Below the pieces are notes generated by a model, which ran no database searches, was not told the origin of the DNA, and was given only the letters and a program-made list of their open reading frames with translations. DNA of 64,000 nt from Aminobacter sp039907765 (GTDB lineage: Bacteria > Pseudomonadota > Alphaproteobacteria > Rhizobiales > Rhizobiaceae), in NCBI RefSeq assembly GCF_039907765.1, contig NZ_JARDJI010000002.1, positions 62,001 through 126,000 of the forward strand. Direction: 5' to 3'. Positions 8,482 to 18,995 of the stretch are shown here, in pieces; position 1 is the first letter of the stretch; each line of letters opens with the position of its first letter. Position numbers and translations under genes: made by a program.

Positions 8482-9414
8482 TCATGTGGGCAAGACGCCA
8501 TCCAGCCAGGCGGCAAAGTCCTGCATGACCACGTCGCGGTTCACCTCGTTGAGGCTTTCGTGGCGGGTCTCGGCGTAAATCCTTGAAACGAGATTCGAAA
8601 AGCCCATCCGGCGCATGCGCCGGGCAAGCACCTCGACGGCCTTGCCGCCATCGGTCGCAGGGTCGTGGGCGCCACCGACGAGGTTGAAGGGCAGGTCCTT
8701 GCGCACGGAGGCGAAGTTGCGGTCGTCGGCACCCGTGAAGATCAGCTCGAAGACGTCTGCCCACATCGACACCGAGGCGTCCCAGCCGCAGAGCGGGTCG
8801 GCGACGTAGGCGTCGACCTCGGCGGGATCACGCGACAACCAGTCGAAATCGGTGCGGCGGCCCGCGATCTTCTTAGCCCAGTCGCCGAAGGTGAGTTTCG
8901 GCAGGATGCGGGAGGGGACGTCGGAGCCGAGCCGGAAGCGCTCGAAGGCGAGGATCGCCTGGGCCAGCCTGCCGAGCAGGCCGGCGGAGAAGTTGGCGTT
9001 CCAGGCGGCGGCGGCAGCGACGCGGCCGGAATGGCGCAGCACGAAGTTGAGCGCGATCAGCCCGCCCATCGAATGGCCGAAGATCACGACCGGCAGGCCG
9101 GGATGATCGGCGGCGATGTGGTCGTGCACGGCGAGCACATCCGCCAGCACGAGGTCGACGCCGCCTTTCGCCGCGAAGCGCCCGGTGGGGGCATCCGCTG
9201 CCCGGGTCGCGCCATGGCCGCGGTGGTCGTGGGCGTAGACGTGAAAGCCGCGCGCGGCGAGGAAATCGGCGAAGCGGGCATAACGCGCGGCATGCTCCGC
9301 AAGGCCGTGATTGACCTGGACCACGGCCCGGGCCGGCGCCTCGGCGCGGCGCATGTGAAGGTTGAGCTGCGCCCCGGTGGGCGAGGCGAGCGTGATGCGA
9401 CTGTCGAACGGCAT
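8482..9414 (-). CDS. Alpha/beta hydrolase, monoacylglycerol-lipase type
   Basis: A 310-residue cytoplasmic hydrolase of the Hydrolase_4 (serine aminopeptidase S33, lysophospholipase) family. The oxyanion strand is VVQVNHGLAEHAARYARFADFL, written here only up to its hallmark HGLAEH. The nucleophile elbow is FGHSMGGL, the acid lies in GGAHDPATDGG and the His in ETRHESLNE. The ATG at 9414 has GGGGAA seven bases upstream. It precedes the CoA transferase by 88 bases on the same strand and may be co-transcribed with it. Confidence 0.88.
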   Translation of the reverse strand: MPFDSRITLASPTGAQLNLHMRRAEAPARAVVQVNHGLAEHAARYARFADFLAARGFHVYAHDHRGHGATRAADAPTGRFAAKGGVDLVLADVLAVHDHIAADHPGLPVVIFGHSMGGLIALNFVLRHSGRVAAAAAWNANFSAGLLGRLAQAILAFERFRLGSDVPSRILPKLTFGDWAKKIAGRRTDFDWLSRDPAEVDAYVADPLCGWDASVSMWADVFELIFTGADDRNFASVRKDLPFNLVGGAHDPATDGGKAVEVLARRMRRMGFSNLVSRIYAETRHESLNEVNRDVVMQDFAAWLDGVLPT

Positions 9415-9516
9415 TTCTGGTTCCCCGGCAGGACTGTTGAGGGACAAGACCGCAGTCGTCAAGCTCATGCGAAGCGCTTTGCACGAAGACAATGTCAGGA
9501 GCCGTCAAGGGCGGTC

Positions 9517-9544
9517 TTGCAGGCCCAAAGTCAGCCCATATATT
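9517..9544 (+). promoter_or_regulatory. Predicted sigma-70-type promoter for the ABC-2 exporter
   Basis: TTGCAG (9517-9522), a 16-base spacer and TATATT (9539-9544) precede the ATPase start by about 70 bases. The site lies in the 200-base gap between divergent genes. Confidence 0.5.
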
Positions 9545-9614
9545 TCGCTTACCTTCCAGGCCGGTCCGTCCCCGCCGTCCGCGTCTTGCATCCTCCGAAC
9601 CGCAAGTGACCGAC

Positions 9615-10537
9615 ATGCAGCCGATTATTTCCGTCTCCAATCTTTCCAAGACCTATGCGTCCGGGTTCACGGCGCTGAAGAACGTCAACCTGGACATCCG
9701 CCGCGGCGAGATCTTCGCGCTGCTCGGCCCCAACGGGGCCGGCAAGACGACGCTGATCAGCATCATCTGCGGCATCGTCAATCCGTCCGAAGGCAAGGTG
9801 CTGGCCGACGGCCACGACATCATCACCGACTATCGCGCCGCGCGCTCGCGCATCGGGCTGGTGCCGCAGGAACTGACCACCGACGCCTTCGAGACGGTGT
9901 GGGCGACGGTCAGCTTCAGCCGCGGTCTGTTCGGCAAGCCGGCCAACCCTGCCCACATCGAGAAGATCCTCAAGGACCTGTCGCTCTGGGAGAAGAAGGA
10001 CAACAAGATCATCACGCTGTCGGGCGGCATGAAGCGGCGCGTCATGATCGCCAAGGCGCTGTCGCACGAGCCGCAGATCCTGTTCCTCGACGAGCCTACC
10101 GCGGGCGTCGACGTCGAACTCAGGCGCGACATGTGGGAGGTGGTTCGCTCGCTGCGCGAGACCGGCGTCACCATCATCCTCACCACCCACTACATCGAGG
10201 AGGCCGAGCAGATGGCCGACCGGGTGGGGGTGATCTCCAAGGGCGAGATCATCCTGGTGGAGGAAAAGGCCGAACTGATGCGCAAGCTGGGCCGCAAGCA
10301 GCTGACGCTGCAGCTGCAGAACCAGCTCGACAGCCTGCCGGCGGCACTCGCCAGCCACGGGCTGGAACTGGCCGAGGGCGGCCACGAGATCGTCTACACC
10401 TACGACACGCAGGGCGAGCGCACCGGAATCACGGCGCTGCTCAAGGATCTCAACGACAACGGCATCCGCTTCAAGGACCTGCAGACCAAGCAGAGCTCGC
10501 TCGAAGAGATCTTCGTCAATCTGGTGAGGGAACGGCG

Positions 10538-10541
<4 letters not shown>
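9615..10541 (+). CDS. ABC-2 type exporter ATPase
   Basis: A 308-residue ATP-binding subunit of an ABC-2 family exporter (NodI/YadG-like). It has Walker A GPNGAGKTT (residues 38-46), signature LSGGMKRRVMIAKAL, Walker B ILFLDEPTAGVD and the switch His in LTTHYIEEAEQ. A C-terminal extension of about 90 residues follows. The ATG at 9615 is preferred; a GTG at 9606 is in frame. The stop overlaps the start of the permease gene. Cargo is unknown; relatives export polysaccharides, lipo-oligosaccharides or drugs. Confidence 0.92.
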
Positions 10542-11299
<758 letters not shown>

Positions 11300-11341
11300 C
11301 GGTCGCGCCAGCCTTCGAATCGGCGGCGGAGGAGAAAAGCC

Positions 11342-12034
11342 ATGGCCAGCGACGGGTTCGGCGGATTTCCGGCGGAGACGCTGAAATTCCTGCGCGGCAT
11401 CGACGAGAGGAATGCCAAGGCGTGGTTCGAACAGAACCGCGACCTCTACGAGGCCGGCTATGTGGCGCCGGCCCGGGCCTTCGTCGAGGACATCGGCCCG
11501 CGCCTGAGGAAAATATCGCCAGGCGTGCAGTTCGAGGCGAGGGTCAATGGTTCGATCGGGCGCATCAATCGCGATGTCCGGTTCTCGAAGGACAAGCGGC
11601 CCTACAAGAACCACCTCGACATCTGGTTCTGGCACGGCGGGAGGAAGGGCTGGGACTGCCCGGGCTTCTACCTGCGCATCGCGCCGACACGGATTTTCCT
11701 GGGCTCGGGGATGCACGGCTTCGAGGGAAAGCTGCTCGACGATTTTCGCCGGGCGGTGGTGTCGGATGCTGCCGGCGCGCGGCTGATGGCGGCGATCAAT
11801 GCCGTGGACGGGCAATACGAGATCGGCGGCGAGACCAGGAAGAGCGTGCCGCGCGGCTTCGATGCCGATCATCCCCGCGCCCGGTTTCTCCGGCACGAAG
11901 GTCTCTACGCCGGCATCGAGCTGCCGGCGGCGATCGCCGAGGCGCCCGATTTCGCCGAGCAGGCGCTCGCACACTTCGCCGCCACCTGGCCGATCGGCAA
12001 GTGGCTGCTCGAGGACGTGACGCACGCCGGCTAG
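11342..12034 (+). CDS. DUF2461 / TIGR02453 family protein
   Basis: A 230-residue soluble protein of the DUF2461 family. Typical features are the N-terminal GGFPAETLKFLRGIDERN with WFEQNRDLYE, the central RDVRFSKDKRPYK and the FYLRIAP strand. Its biochemical function is not known. GGAGGAG lies about eight bases before the ATG. It starts 42 bases after the exporter permease and could be read from the same transcript. Confidence 0.88.
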   Translation: MASDGFGGFPAETLKFLRGIDERNAKAWFEQNRDLYEAGYVAPARAFVEDIGPRLRKISPGVQFEARVNGSIGRINRDVRFSKDKRPYKNHLDIWFWHGGRKGWDCPGFYLRIAPTRIFLGSGMHGFEGKLLDDFRRAVVSDAAGARLMAAINAVDGQYEIGGETRKSVPRGFDADHPRARFLRHEGLYAGIELPAAIAEAPDFAEQALAHFAATWPIGKWLLEDVTHAG

Positions 12035-12339
12035 CGGTGACGGGACGATCAGCCGCGGCCGATTTCGGCCTGCAGCCATGTCCGAAACGCTTTCGAACAG
12101 GAACTTTCCGATCCCGGCAAGGGTGAAGGCCGCGCGCCGGATCCTGCAGGCGCTGGACGGGCAGTCCGACTGATGGTCCGGTGGGGAAAACAAGCGCCCC
12201 ACCATGCGCCGCGCCGGCGCGCGGCGGAGTGCGAACCTGGCAGGTGGTGGCGGCGATGCCCGAAAGCATTTGCCGTTTCGGGCTGGATCGCCTACATAGC
12301 GGCCAACTCTCCATCAACTGAGCAGCAGGATACGCGCGC
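12035..12339. other. Intergenic gap before ettA
   Basis: I see no convincing gene in these 305 bases. A stem (GGTGGGG at 12180-12186, CCCCACC at 12197-12203) has no T-tract. A 31-codon frame from ATG 12078 to 12173 has no ribosome site. The ettA leader must start within this stretch. Confidence 0.6.
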
Positions 12340-13989
<1,650 letters not shown>

Positions 13990-14003
13990 TGCGGAAACTT
14001 ATC

Positions 14004-14033
14004 TGATCGGCCGGCTCTTACGCTGGCCGATCA
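14004..14033. terminator. Hairpin between convergent genes
   Basis: Perfect inverted arms TGATCGGCC (14004-14012) and GGCCGATCA (14025-14033) flank a 12-base loop. There is no strong T-tract on either side. It lies between the ends of ettA and the restriction gene and overlaps the last codons of the latter, so a weak two-way terminator is plausible. Confidence 0.4.
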
Positions 14034-14617
14034 TCCTCGTACAAATCGGGGGTCATGGCAAAAACGAGCACGGGGCAGCCACCCGCGCCGCCACCAACTA
14101 TTCGGGGTCCGAGCTTGTCGAAGTGCGTCGTAGAAGAGCCGGTTCCTGCCGTATTGCGCCCCAGCTGAAATCCATCTCGCTGTAACAAGTCCATCAGGGA
14201 TGTGGCTCGGGTGACTACAATCCCTAGATCTGCTACTCGCAGGTCGTACAATAGTCGAAAGTTGTTTAGATCTCGGTCGTAAAAGGGGTCTTTATTATTC
14301 CATTCAACTTCGAGTGCAACTTTTCCCTTGAAGCAGTCAACCTTGTGGGTTGGAGAATCACTTCTCGTGCCGTCTACTAGGAAGGCTGTTTCAAATTTTC
14401 GTTCGCGCCAACCCATCGCGTATAGTGCGGAATCGATCGCACCGGAGATTGGGCTCTTTCTACCACCGGGGGTAGCCAAGTCACTGTGACGTAGTCGAAA
14501 ATCACTGAGCACCTGCAGTATTTCCAACCACTCGGCGGTGTGGCCGTGCTCCAGAATGGTTTTTGCATTTCTCCAATCATAGCAATCCCAGCCGGGGATT
14601 AGATCAATCTTGTTCAA
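14018..14617 (-). CDS. BglII-like type II restriction endonuclease
   Basis: A 199-residue protein resembling the BglII/BstYI endonuclease family, which cut sites related to A/GATCT or R/GATCY. Residues Asp94, Glu103 and Glu105 (D-x8-E-x-E in VDCFKGKVALEVEW) align with the metal-binding D-x8-E-x-Q set known for BglII, with Glu in place of Gln. The following NNKDPFYDRDLNNFRLLYD is also typical. It begins three bases after the stop of the methyltransferase gene on the same strand. Base composition is clearly poorer in GC than its neighbours, a sign of transfer. The recognition site is inferred from the family only. Confidence 0.8.
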   Translation of the reverse strand: MNKIDLIPGWDCYDWRNAKTILEHGHTAEWLEILQVLSDFRLRHSDLATPGGRKSPISGAIDSALYAMGWRERKFETAFLVDGTRSDSPTHKVDCFKGKVALEVEWNNKDPFYDRDLNNFRLLYDLRVADLGIVVTRATSLMDLLQRDGFQLGRNTAGTGSSTTHFDKLGPRIVGGGAGGCPVLVFAMTPDLYEDDRPA

Positions 14618-14620
14618 TCA

Positions 14621-15265
14621 TTACTCCGCGGGCTCAACAGTAGAATTATATGCATATGTCTTCCAGGTAGGCTTGTAGCTTTCGTCGGCTTGATTGCCCC
14701 AGTACGTCCATCCGGGTCTTGTTCCCCGCGCAAACATTTCCAGGTAGGGGCCCTTTGAGCAGCTTTCAATAAGATCATATTGCTCATCTGGCTTGCGAGA
14801 ATGCTCGCGTTTACGCGACGACATATAATTTACCTGACTGCGAGCGGGAGCTTCGGTTCGAGCATTCTTTCCGCGGACGCCAAATAACAACAGCTCTGTC
14901 ACATTGCGGAAGTAGAAGCCAACGCCCCGTCCGTCCGAGCCTCCGTCCTTACGAATTTTATGCCATACAATATTTGCTTTGTACTCGAATCCCCATGAAG
15001 TCATCACTCGCAATCCATCGGGCAGTAGGGCGTTAGGAACCCAAAGGTAAAGGTGAGCTGGCTGATAGGTAAGGTCGGCAACAGGGAGTGCGCAGATCGC
15101 ATCAGTGCTCATAGTCTCATAGCGAGACAGCCTTCGATGCTCGGGCGCAACCTTGCCCGTTCTGTTGATAAATCTCCAGGGCGGGTCTGCCAAAACCGTA
15201 TGAAACTTCTTCCCGGCAGTACGCCGGACAAGATCGATTGTCGGCTCCAAGGCTTCGGCATTCAT
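14621..15265 (-). CDS. MT-A70 family DNA adenine methyltransferase
   Basis: A 214-residue S-adenosylmethionine-dependent methyltransferase of the MT-A70 type, with the catalytic DPPW at 27-30 (FHTVLADPPWRF) followed by a beta-class order of motifs. It most likely protects the site cut by the adjacent endonuclease, as an N6-adenine mark. The ATG at 15265 has GGGGAA six bases upstream, so I prefer it over an ATG 19 codons earlier. The low GC content matches the endonuclease gene. Pairing of a BglII-like nuclease with an MT-A70-type enzyme differs from BglII itself, whose partner modifies cytosine. Confidence 0.85.
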   Translation of the reverse strand: MNAEALEPTIDLVRRTAGKKFHTVLADPPWRFINRTGKVAPEHRRLSRYETMSTDAICALPVADLTYQPAHLYLWVPNALLPDGLRVMTSWGFEYKANIVWHKIRKDGGSDGRGVGFYFRNVTELLLFGVRGKNARTEAPARSQVNYMSSRKREHSRKPDEQYDLIESCSKGPYLEMFARGTRPGWTYWGNQADESYKPTWKTYAYNSTVEPAE

Positions 15266-15290
15266 AGCAGTTCCCCGCACTTGGGTACGA

Positions 15291-15319
15291 ACAAAAACAG
15301 AACAAACTTCATATGTCAA
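15291..15319 (-). promoter_or_regulatory. Possible promoter of the restriction-modification operon
   Basis: On the minus strand a perfect TTGACA (15319-15314) lies 17 bases from TTTTGT (15296-15291), a poor -10 match. The position, about 25 bases ahead of the methyltransferase ATG, fits. Confidence 0.35.
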
Positions 15320-15436
15320 CAATGGCTGATTCTTGTTGGGAAGTCCTGTGAGGCGATCGATTTCCCCGTGGACATTGCTGCCATCTGCAGCCTTCTTGGC
15401 GAGGCGCGACGAGTGCCTGAGGCAAGTGGCCGCCGC

Positions 15437-16255
15437 TCAGCCCATCAATGCGGCAATGCGAGCCGGATCGGGCTCGCGGGCGAGATCGAACATCTCGGCG
15501 TGAAAGCCGCCTAGCCTTCCCTTGTCCTTGAGGGCGATCGGGAAGTTGTGCTTGCGGCAGGGCACGCCAATCCTGCGGCTTGCGGGGGCGATCGCGGCGA
15601 GCATGGCCGCGTGGTCGACGTCTTCGCGACAGCCCGTGCTGTAGAGGAGATAGCTGGGCGTCTGCAGCGGCGAACGACAGTTGCACAGCGCATCAAACGC
15701 GCCGACCCGCAGGCCCTTCGCCATCGATCCGGGATGCCAGGTAAACCTGCCGCCGACGCTGATCGCCCGGTCCGCGGCCATGAGGTTGCCGGCTCGTATG
15801 GCGGGAAATCCGCCCATGCTGGTGCCGTAGGTCGTGATCGACCGGTAGCCGCGCCGGAGGGCCAGGTCGCCGACGCGCAATGCGAGATCATGCAGCGACG
15901 AGGCAAACCCCTCGATGCCGCCGTCGAAGAATTCGCGCCGGGGATCGGCAAGCTGCAGGAAATCGTGCCCGGCATCGTCCAGGTCCTGGAGGAACAGCGA
16001 CGCGCCCATCATGATGAAGCCATGCTTGGTGGTGAAGCCGACGACCAGATTGGGGGCGCCGCGCGCGGCCGAGTAGAGATTGACGTTGGCTGCGATTTCG
16101 GTGCGCGCAAAGCGGGTCAACGGCGGTTCGGCCGAGTTCATCAGGCCGAAACGGACGAGATTCTTCGATATGCCGCGCGGCAGCCTCAACCCAAGGCCGG
16201 GGGAGGCCGCCTCGGCCGCGACCTCGGAGGCGGATCGCCTGCGGAACCTAAACAC
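15437..16255 (-). CDS. Alpha/beta-hydrolase-like protein of the P450/ACP operon
   Basis: A 272-residue protein with an alpha/beta-hydrolase nucleophile elbow, TTYGTSMGGFPAIRAG (Ser146). A His near the C-terminus (RLGGFHAEMF) is a candidate for the triad. I do not recognise a named family. The start is taken as the GTG at 16255, because that codon overlaps the last codon of the acyl carrier protein gene (GTGTTTAG). Such coupling and the neighbours suggest it acts on an ACP-bound acyl group, for example as a thioesterase or acyltransferase; this is inference. The C-terminal end lies 171 bases from the low-GC restriction island. Confidence 0.7.
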   Translation of the reverse strand: MFRFRRRSASEVAAEAASPGLGLRLPRGISKNLVRFGLMNSAEPPLTRFARTEIAANVNLYSAARGAPNLVVGFTTKHGFIMMGASLFLQDLDDAGHDFLQLADPRREFFDGGIEGFASSLHDLALRVGDLALRRGYRSITTYGTSMGGFPAIRAGNLMAADRAISVGGRFTWHPGSMAKGLRVGAFDALCNCRSPLQTPSYLLYSTGCREDVDHAAMLAAIAPASRRIGVPCRKHNFPIALKDKGRLGGFHAEMFDLAREPDPARIAALMG

Positions 16256-16508
16256 GCGCGGCCGAGATGAGCGCCGCGAGTTCGCCGACATTGGCGCAGC
16301 CGTTGACAGCTTCCTCGTCGAGCAGGACGCCGAAGCGCTCTTCAAGGCCCATGACGTATTCCATGACGGTGAGGCTGTCGACGTCGAAGGAATCTATCGG
16401 ATCGGACAGTATCTGCGCATCCGAAATGCCGGTGCCGTGGCTCGAGCTGTTCAGGCCGGCGATGTCGCGGAACATCTCGACGCAGGCACGGCGAATTTCT
16501 TCAGTCAT
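16248..16508 (-). CDS. Stand-alone acyl carrier protein
   Basis: An 86-residue acidic protein with the phosphopantetheine attachment motif DSFDVDSLTVMEYV; Ser45 in DSL is the attachment site. It is not the housekeeping AcpP, which would sit with fab genes and has the DSLDTVE motif, so it is a specialised carrier. The ATG overlaps the stop of the P450 gene by eight bases, and its own end overlaps the GTG of the hydrolase gene. It probably carries the substrate of the P450 or of the divergent ketoacyl synthase. Confidence 0.85.
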   Translation of the reverse strand: MTEEIRRACVEMFRDIAGLNSSSHGTGISDAQILSDPIDSFDVDSLTVMEYVMGLEERFGVLLDEEAVNGCANVGELAALISAARV

Positions 16509-17535
16509 GGATGCTCACTCGCGCATGTTCGGGGAAGCTGAAGGCGTAGTCTCCGGTCCTCATGCTGATTGCACCGATGGTGAAATGCCGTGCGTTGGCC
16601 GCCAATGCCTTGATCAGGCTGCGCCAGATAGCGAGGGTCGCCGGCTTTCCCAGGCAGAGGTGGCGTCCCTTGCCGAACAGCAGATCGGCCTCATCTTCGG
16701 AGACGTGATAGGCGGTCGCGTCGATCATCAGCCGGACGCGCTGCCCCTTGCGCACGGCGAGGCCGCCGATTTCCAGGTCCTCGGTGGCTACCCTCTCGAT
16801 GAAGGGGACGCCGGTCGAGGGCAGATCGTCGGGGTAGGCGATTTCATCCAGGCGCTTGCCGGGGTTGCGCGACAGTGTGTGCCACAATGACAGCGCGATC
16901 GAGCCGATGAGGGCGTCGTTGCCGAGGATGTTCATGGCGACGGCGATCTCCGGCGTCGTCGGTAGCCGGGCCTGCTGCCCGGCAAAAGCGCGTGTCATGG
17001 CTGCCACCTGCTCATTCACGCCCTTGCGCCGGTTGAGGCTCATGGTCATGTCGAAGACCTGCGAGACATTCATGTGCTCGACGAGTTCGGATTGCGCCAG
17101 GCCGAACCAGAGCGAGAACAATCTGTCGAAGACCGGCATGGCCACGTCGTGCACCAGATCGACTTCGCGTCCGGCGGTGAAGGTTTCGCTTGCCAGCGCC
17201 GCGATGAAGTCTTCGATGGCACGCAGCTTGCCGCGCGAATCCGCGCCTATGACCGACGCGACCTGTCCGCGGAGATGGCGGTGATGGTCGCCCTCGTTGG
17301 CCAGCGGCACGTGATGCAGTGCGGCAATGCTGGCGTCGAAATCTATCGCGGTGCGGTCCGCTATCTGTCGGTAATGGTCGGCAAAAGCGATGACCTTGAA
17401 ACGATCAGACCGAAATATCTCCGCGATGAGGTCCTTGTCGAAAACACAGACGCATCTCAGCTGTTCGTCGAAACGAAACGGCTGCATTGCTCTATATGCA
17501 TCAGCTCTTTCAGGGTCGTGATGAATTTTAAGCAT
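16501..17535 (-). CDS. Short, atypical cytochrome P450
   Basis: A 344-residue protein with the P450 heme loop FGKGRHLCLGKP (heme-ligating Cys294) and a C-helix HxxxR motif (EGDHHRHLRG). It also has the strand RVATEDLEIGG that follows the K-helix in bacterial P450s. It is about 50 residues shorter than usual. The K-helix ExxR pair is not recognisable, the usual meander before the heme loop is almost gone, and the I-helix acid-alcohol pair reads GNDALIG, with Asp207 kept and the Thr replaced by Ala208. It overlaps the ACP gene, so an ACP-bound acyl chain is the likely substrate. Whether it is an active monooxygenase is uncertain. Confidence 0.8.
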   Translation of the reverse strand: MLKIHHDPERADAYRAMQPFRFDEQLRCVCVFDKDLIAEIFRSDRFKVIAFADHYRQIADRTAIDFDASIAALHHVPLANEGDHHRHLRGQVASVIGADSRGKLRAIEDFIAALASETFTAGREVDLVHDVAMPVFDRLFSLWFGLAQSELVEHMNVSQVFDMTMSLNRRKGVNEQVAAMTRAFAGQQARLPTTPEIAVAMNILGNDALIGSIALSLWHTLSRNPGKRLDEIAYPDDLPSTGVPFIERVATEDLEIGGLAVRKGQRVRLMIDATAYHVSEDEADLLFGKGRHLCLGKPATLAIWRSLIKALAANARHFTIGAISMRTGDYAFSFPEHARVSIHD

Positions 17536-17779
17536 TGGCTACTGCCGGGCATGCATTTCATCCCTCGTAGCGGATTCAATTTGGTGGCTCAAGCTTGTTC
17601 GCGTATTTCGTGCATGAGCTTTCACGAATTCAGCGGAAAGTTGGTATTCAAATGCATGAAGGCCGATGATGATGGCCATGCGAAACCGATTCCGAAATTG
17701 CAGGCCATGCGCTAGACGTCAGTAGGATTGTGCAGGCGGTATTGCATTGACCGCACGAGAATTGGACGGACAGTATTTC

Positions 17780-18901
17780 ATGCATCGCGTCATCATCAGC
17801 GGCATCGGCGTCGAAATCCCCGAGGCCTCTATCAGCAACGACGAACTGGTCGACAGCTTCAACGCCTGGGTCGAAACCGAGAATGTGAAGCGCGCGGCGA
17901 CCGGGCAGGAGCCGCTGGCGAAGTCCGACAGTGATTTCATCGTCTATGCCTCGGGCGTGAAGCAACGCCATGTGCATACGCTCGACGGCATCCTCGATCC
18001 GGAACGCATGGCGCCACGCATTCCGGCGCGCGCCGACGACGCACTTTCGGTGGAAGCGGAGTTCGGGGTCGCATCGGCGCGCAAGGCGCTCGACCATGCG
18101 GGGCTGACCGGTGCCGACATCGATATGGTGATCTGCGCGGCCTCGCACCAGCAGCGGCCCTATCCGGCGATCTCGATCGAGATCCAGAAGGAACTCGGCA
18201 TCGAGGGTGCGGCCTTCGACATGAATCTCGGCTGCTCCTCGGCGGCGGCGGCCCTGCACGTCGCCAACAATCTGGTGCGCGCGGGCGGACAGAAGCGCGT
18301 GCTGATCGTCACGCCCGAGATCATCACAGGCCATCTCAATTTCCGCGACCGCCAGACGCATTTCATCTTCGGTGACGCCTCGGTGGCGCTGGTGGTCGAG
18401 GCGCTCGGGCCAAAGGAGACGCGGCCGGGCCGCTTCGAGATCCTCGACACGCGCAACTGGACGCAGTTCTCCAACAACATCCGCACCAATTTCGGCTTCC
18501 TTTTGAGGGCAGGGCAGGAAAGCACCTCCGTCGTCGAGATGGAGGGCAACATGATCAAGCAGGTCGGCAACAAGGTGTTCAAGGAGGTGACGCACGCGGC
18601 GCACCGCTTCATCACCGCCTTCCTCGCCGACCACGGCATGACGCCGTCGGACGTGCGCCGCTACTGGCTGCACCAGGCGAACGCGCGCATGAATGCGATG
18701 ATCCTGAAGCTGGCGCTCGGCCACGAGGCCGACCAGGACACCGCGCCCATGGTGCTCGAACGGCTGGGCAACACGGCCGCCGCCGGCGCCATCGTCGCGC
18801 TCAAGGAAAACCACCAGGACATGAAGGCGGGCGACCACGGGCTGATCTGCGCCTTCGGTGCGGGCTATTCGATCGGCGGCGCGCTGGTCAGGATGATGTA
18901 G
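17780..18901 (+). CDS. Beta-ketoacyl-ACP synthase III-like enzyme
   Basis: A 373-residue thiolase-fold condensing enzyme with the full FabH-type triad: Cys152 in NLGCSSAAAALH, His298 in YWLHQANARMN and Asn331 in ERLGNTAAAGA. It is longer than housekeeping FabH (about 320 residues), with an inserted stretch around residues 240-275. It is divergent from the P450-ACP-hydrolase operon across a 244-base gap. I infer that it builds or transfers the acyl chain held by that ACP. The ATG at 17780 matches the usual KAS III N-terminus (HRVIISGIGVEIP); a TTG 11 codons earlier is possible. Confidence 0.88.
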   Translation: MHRVIISGIGVEIPEASISNDELVDSFNAWVETENVKRAATGQEPLAKSDSDFIVYASGVKQRHVHTLDGILDPERMAPRIPARADDALSVEAEFGVASARKALDHAGLTGADIDMVICAASHQQRPYPAISIEIQKELGIEGAAFDMNLGCSSAAAALHVANNLVRAGGQKRVLIVTPEIITGHLNFRDRQTHFIFGDASVALVVEALGPKETRPGRFEILDTRNWTQFSNNIRTNFGFLLRAGQESTSVVEMEGNMIKQVGNKVFKEVTHAAHRFITAFLADHGMTPSDVRRYWLHQANARMNAMILKLALGHEADQDTAPMVLERLGNTAAAGAIVALKENHQDMKAGDHGLICAFGAGYSIGGALVRMM

Positions 18902-18995
18902 CGATCAAAGCCGGTGATGTGAAGGATCAGGCTTTTTGTCTGGATTTTCCGGAGGATGCGGGCCAAAGCTGCGGTCCGAAACCGAGAGGCGAAAG

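Noticed and set aside
12078..12173. 31-codon frame (MSETLSNRN...) between the DUF2461 gene and ettA
   Set aside because: There is no ribosome site, composition is unremarkable, and no known small protein is recalled. It is kept only as a note.
16501..17535. Treating the short P450 as a decayed gene
   Set aside because: The frame is intact, heme loop and C-helix motif are kept, and tight overlap with the ACP gene points to a working gene.
18907..18938. AAAGCC/GGCTTT hairpin with T-run between the ketoacyl synthase and MOSC genes
   Set aside because: Only six base pairs and a 17-base loop; too weak to call a terminator.
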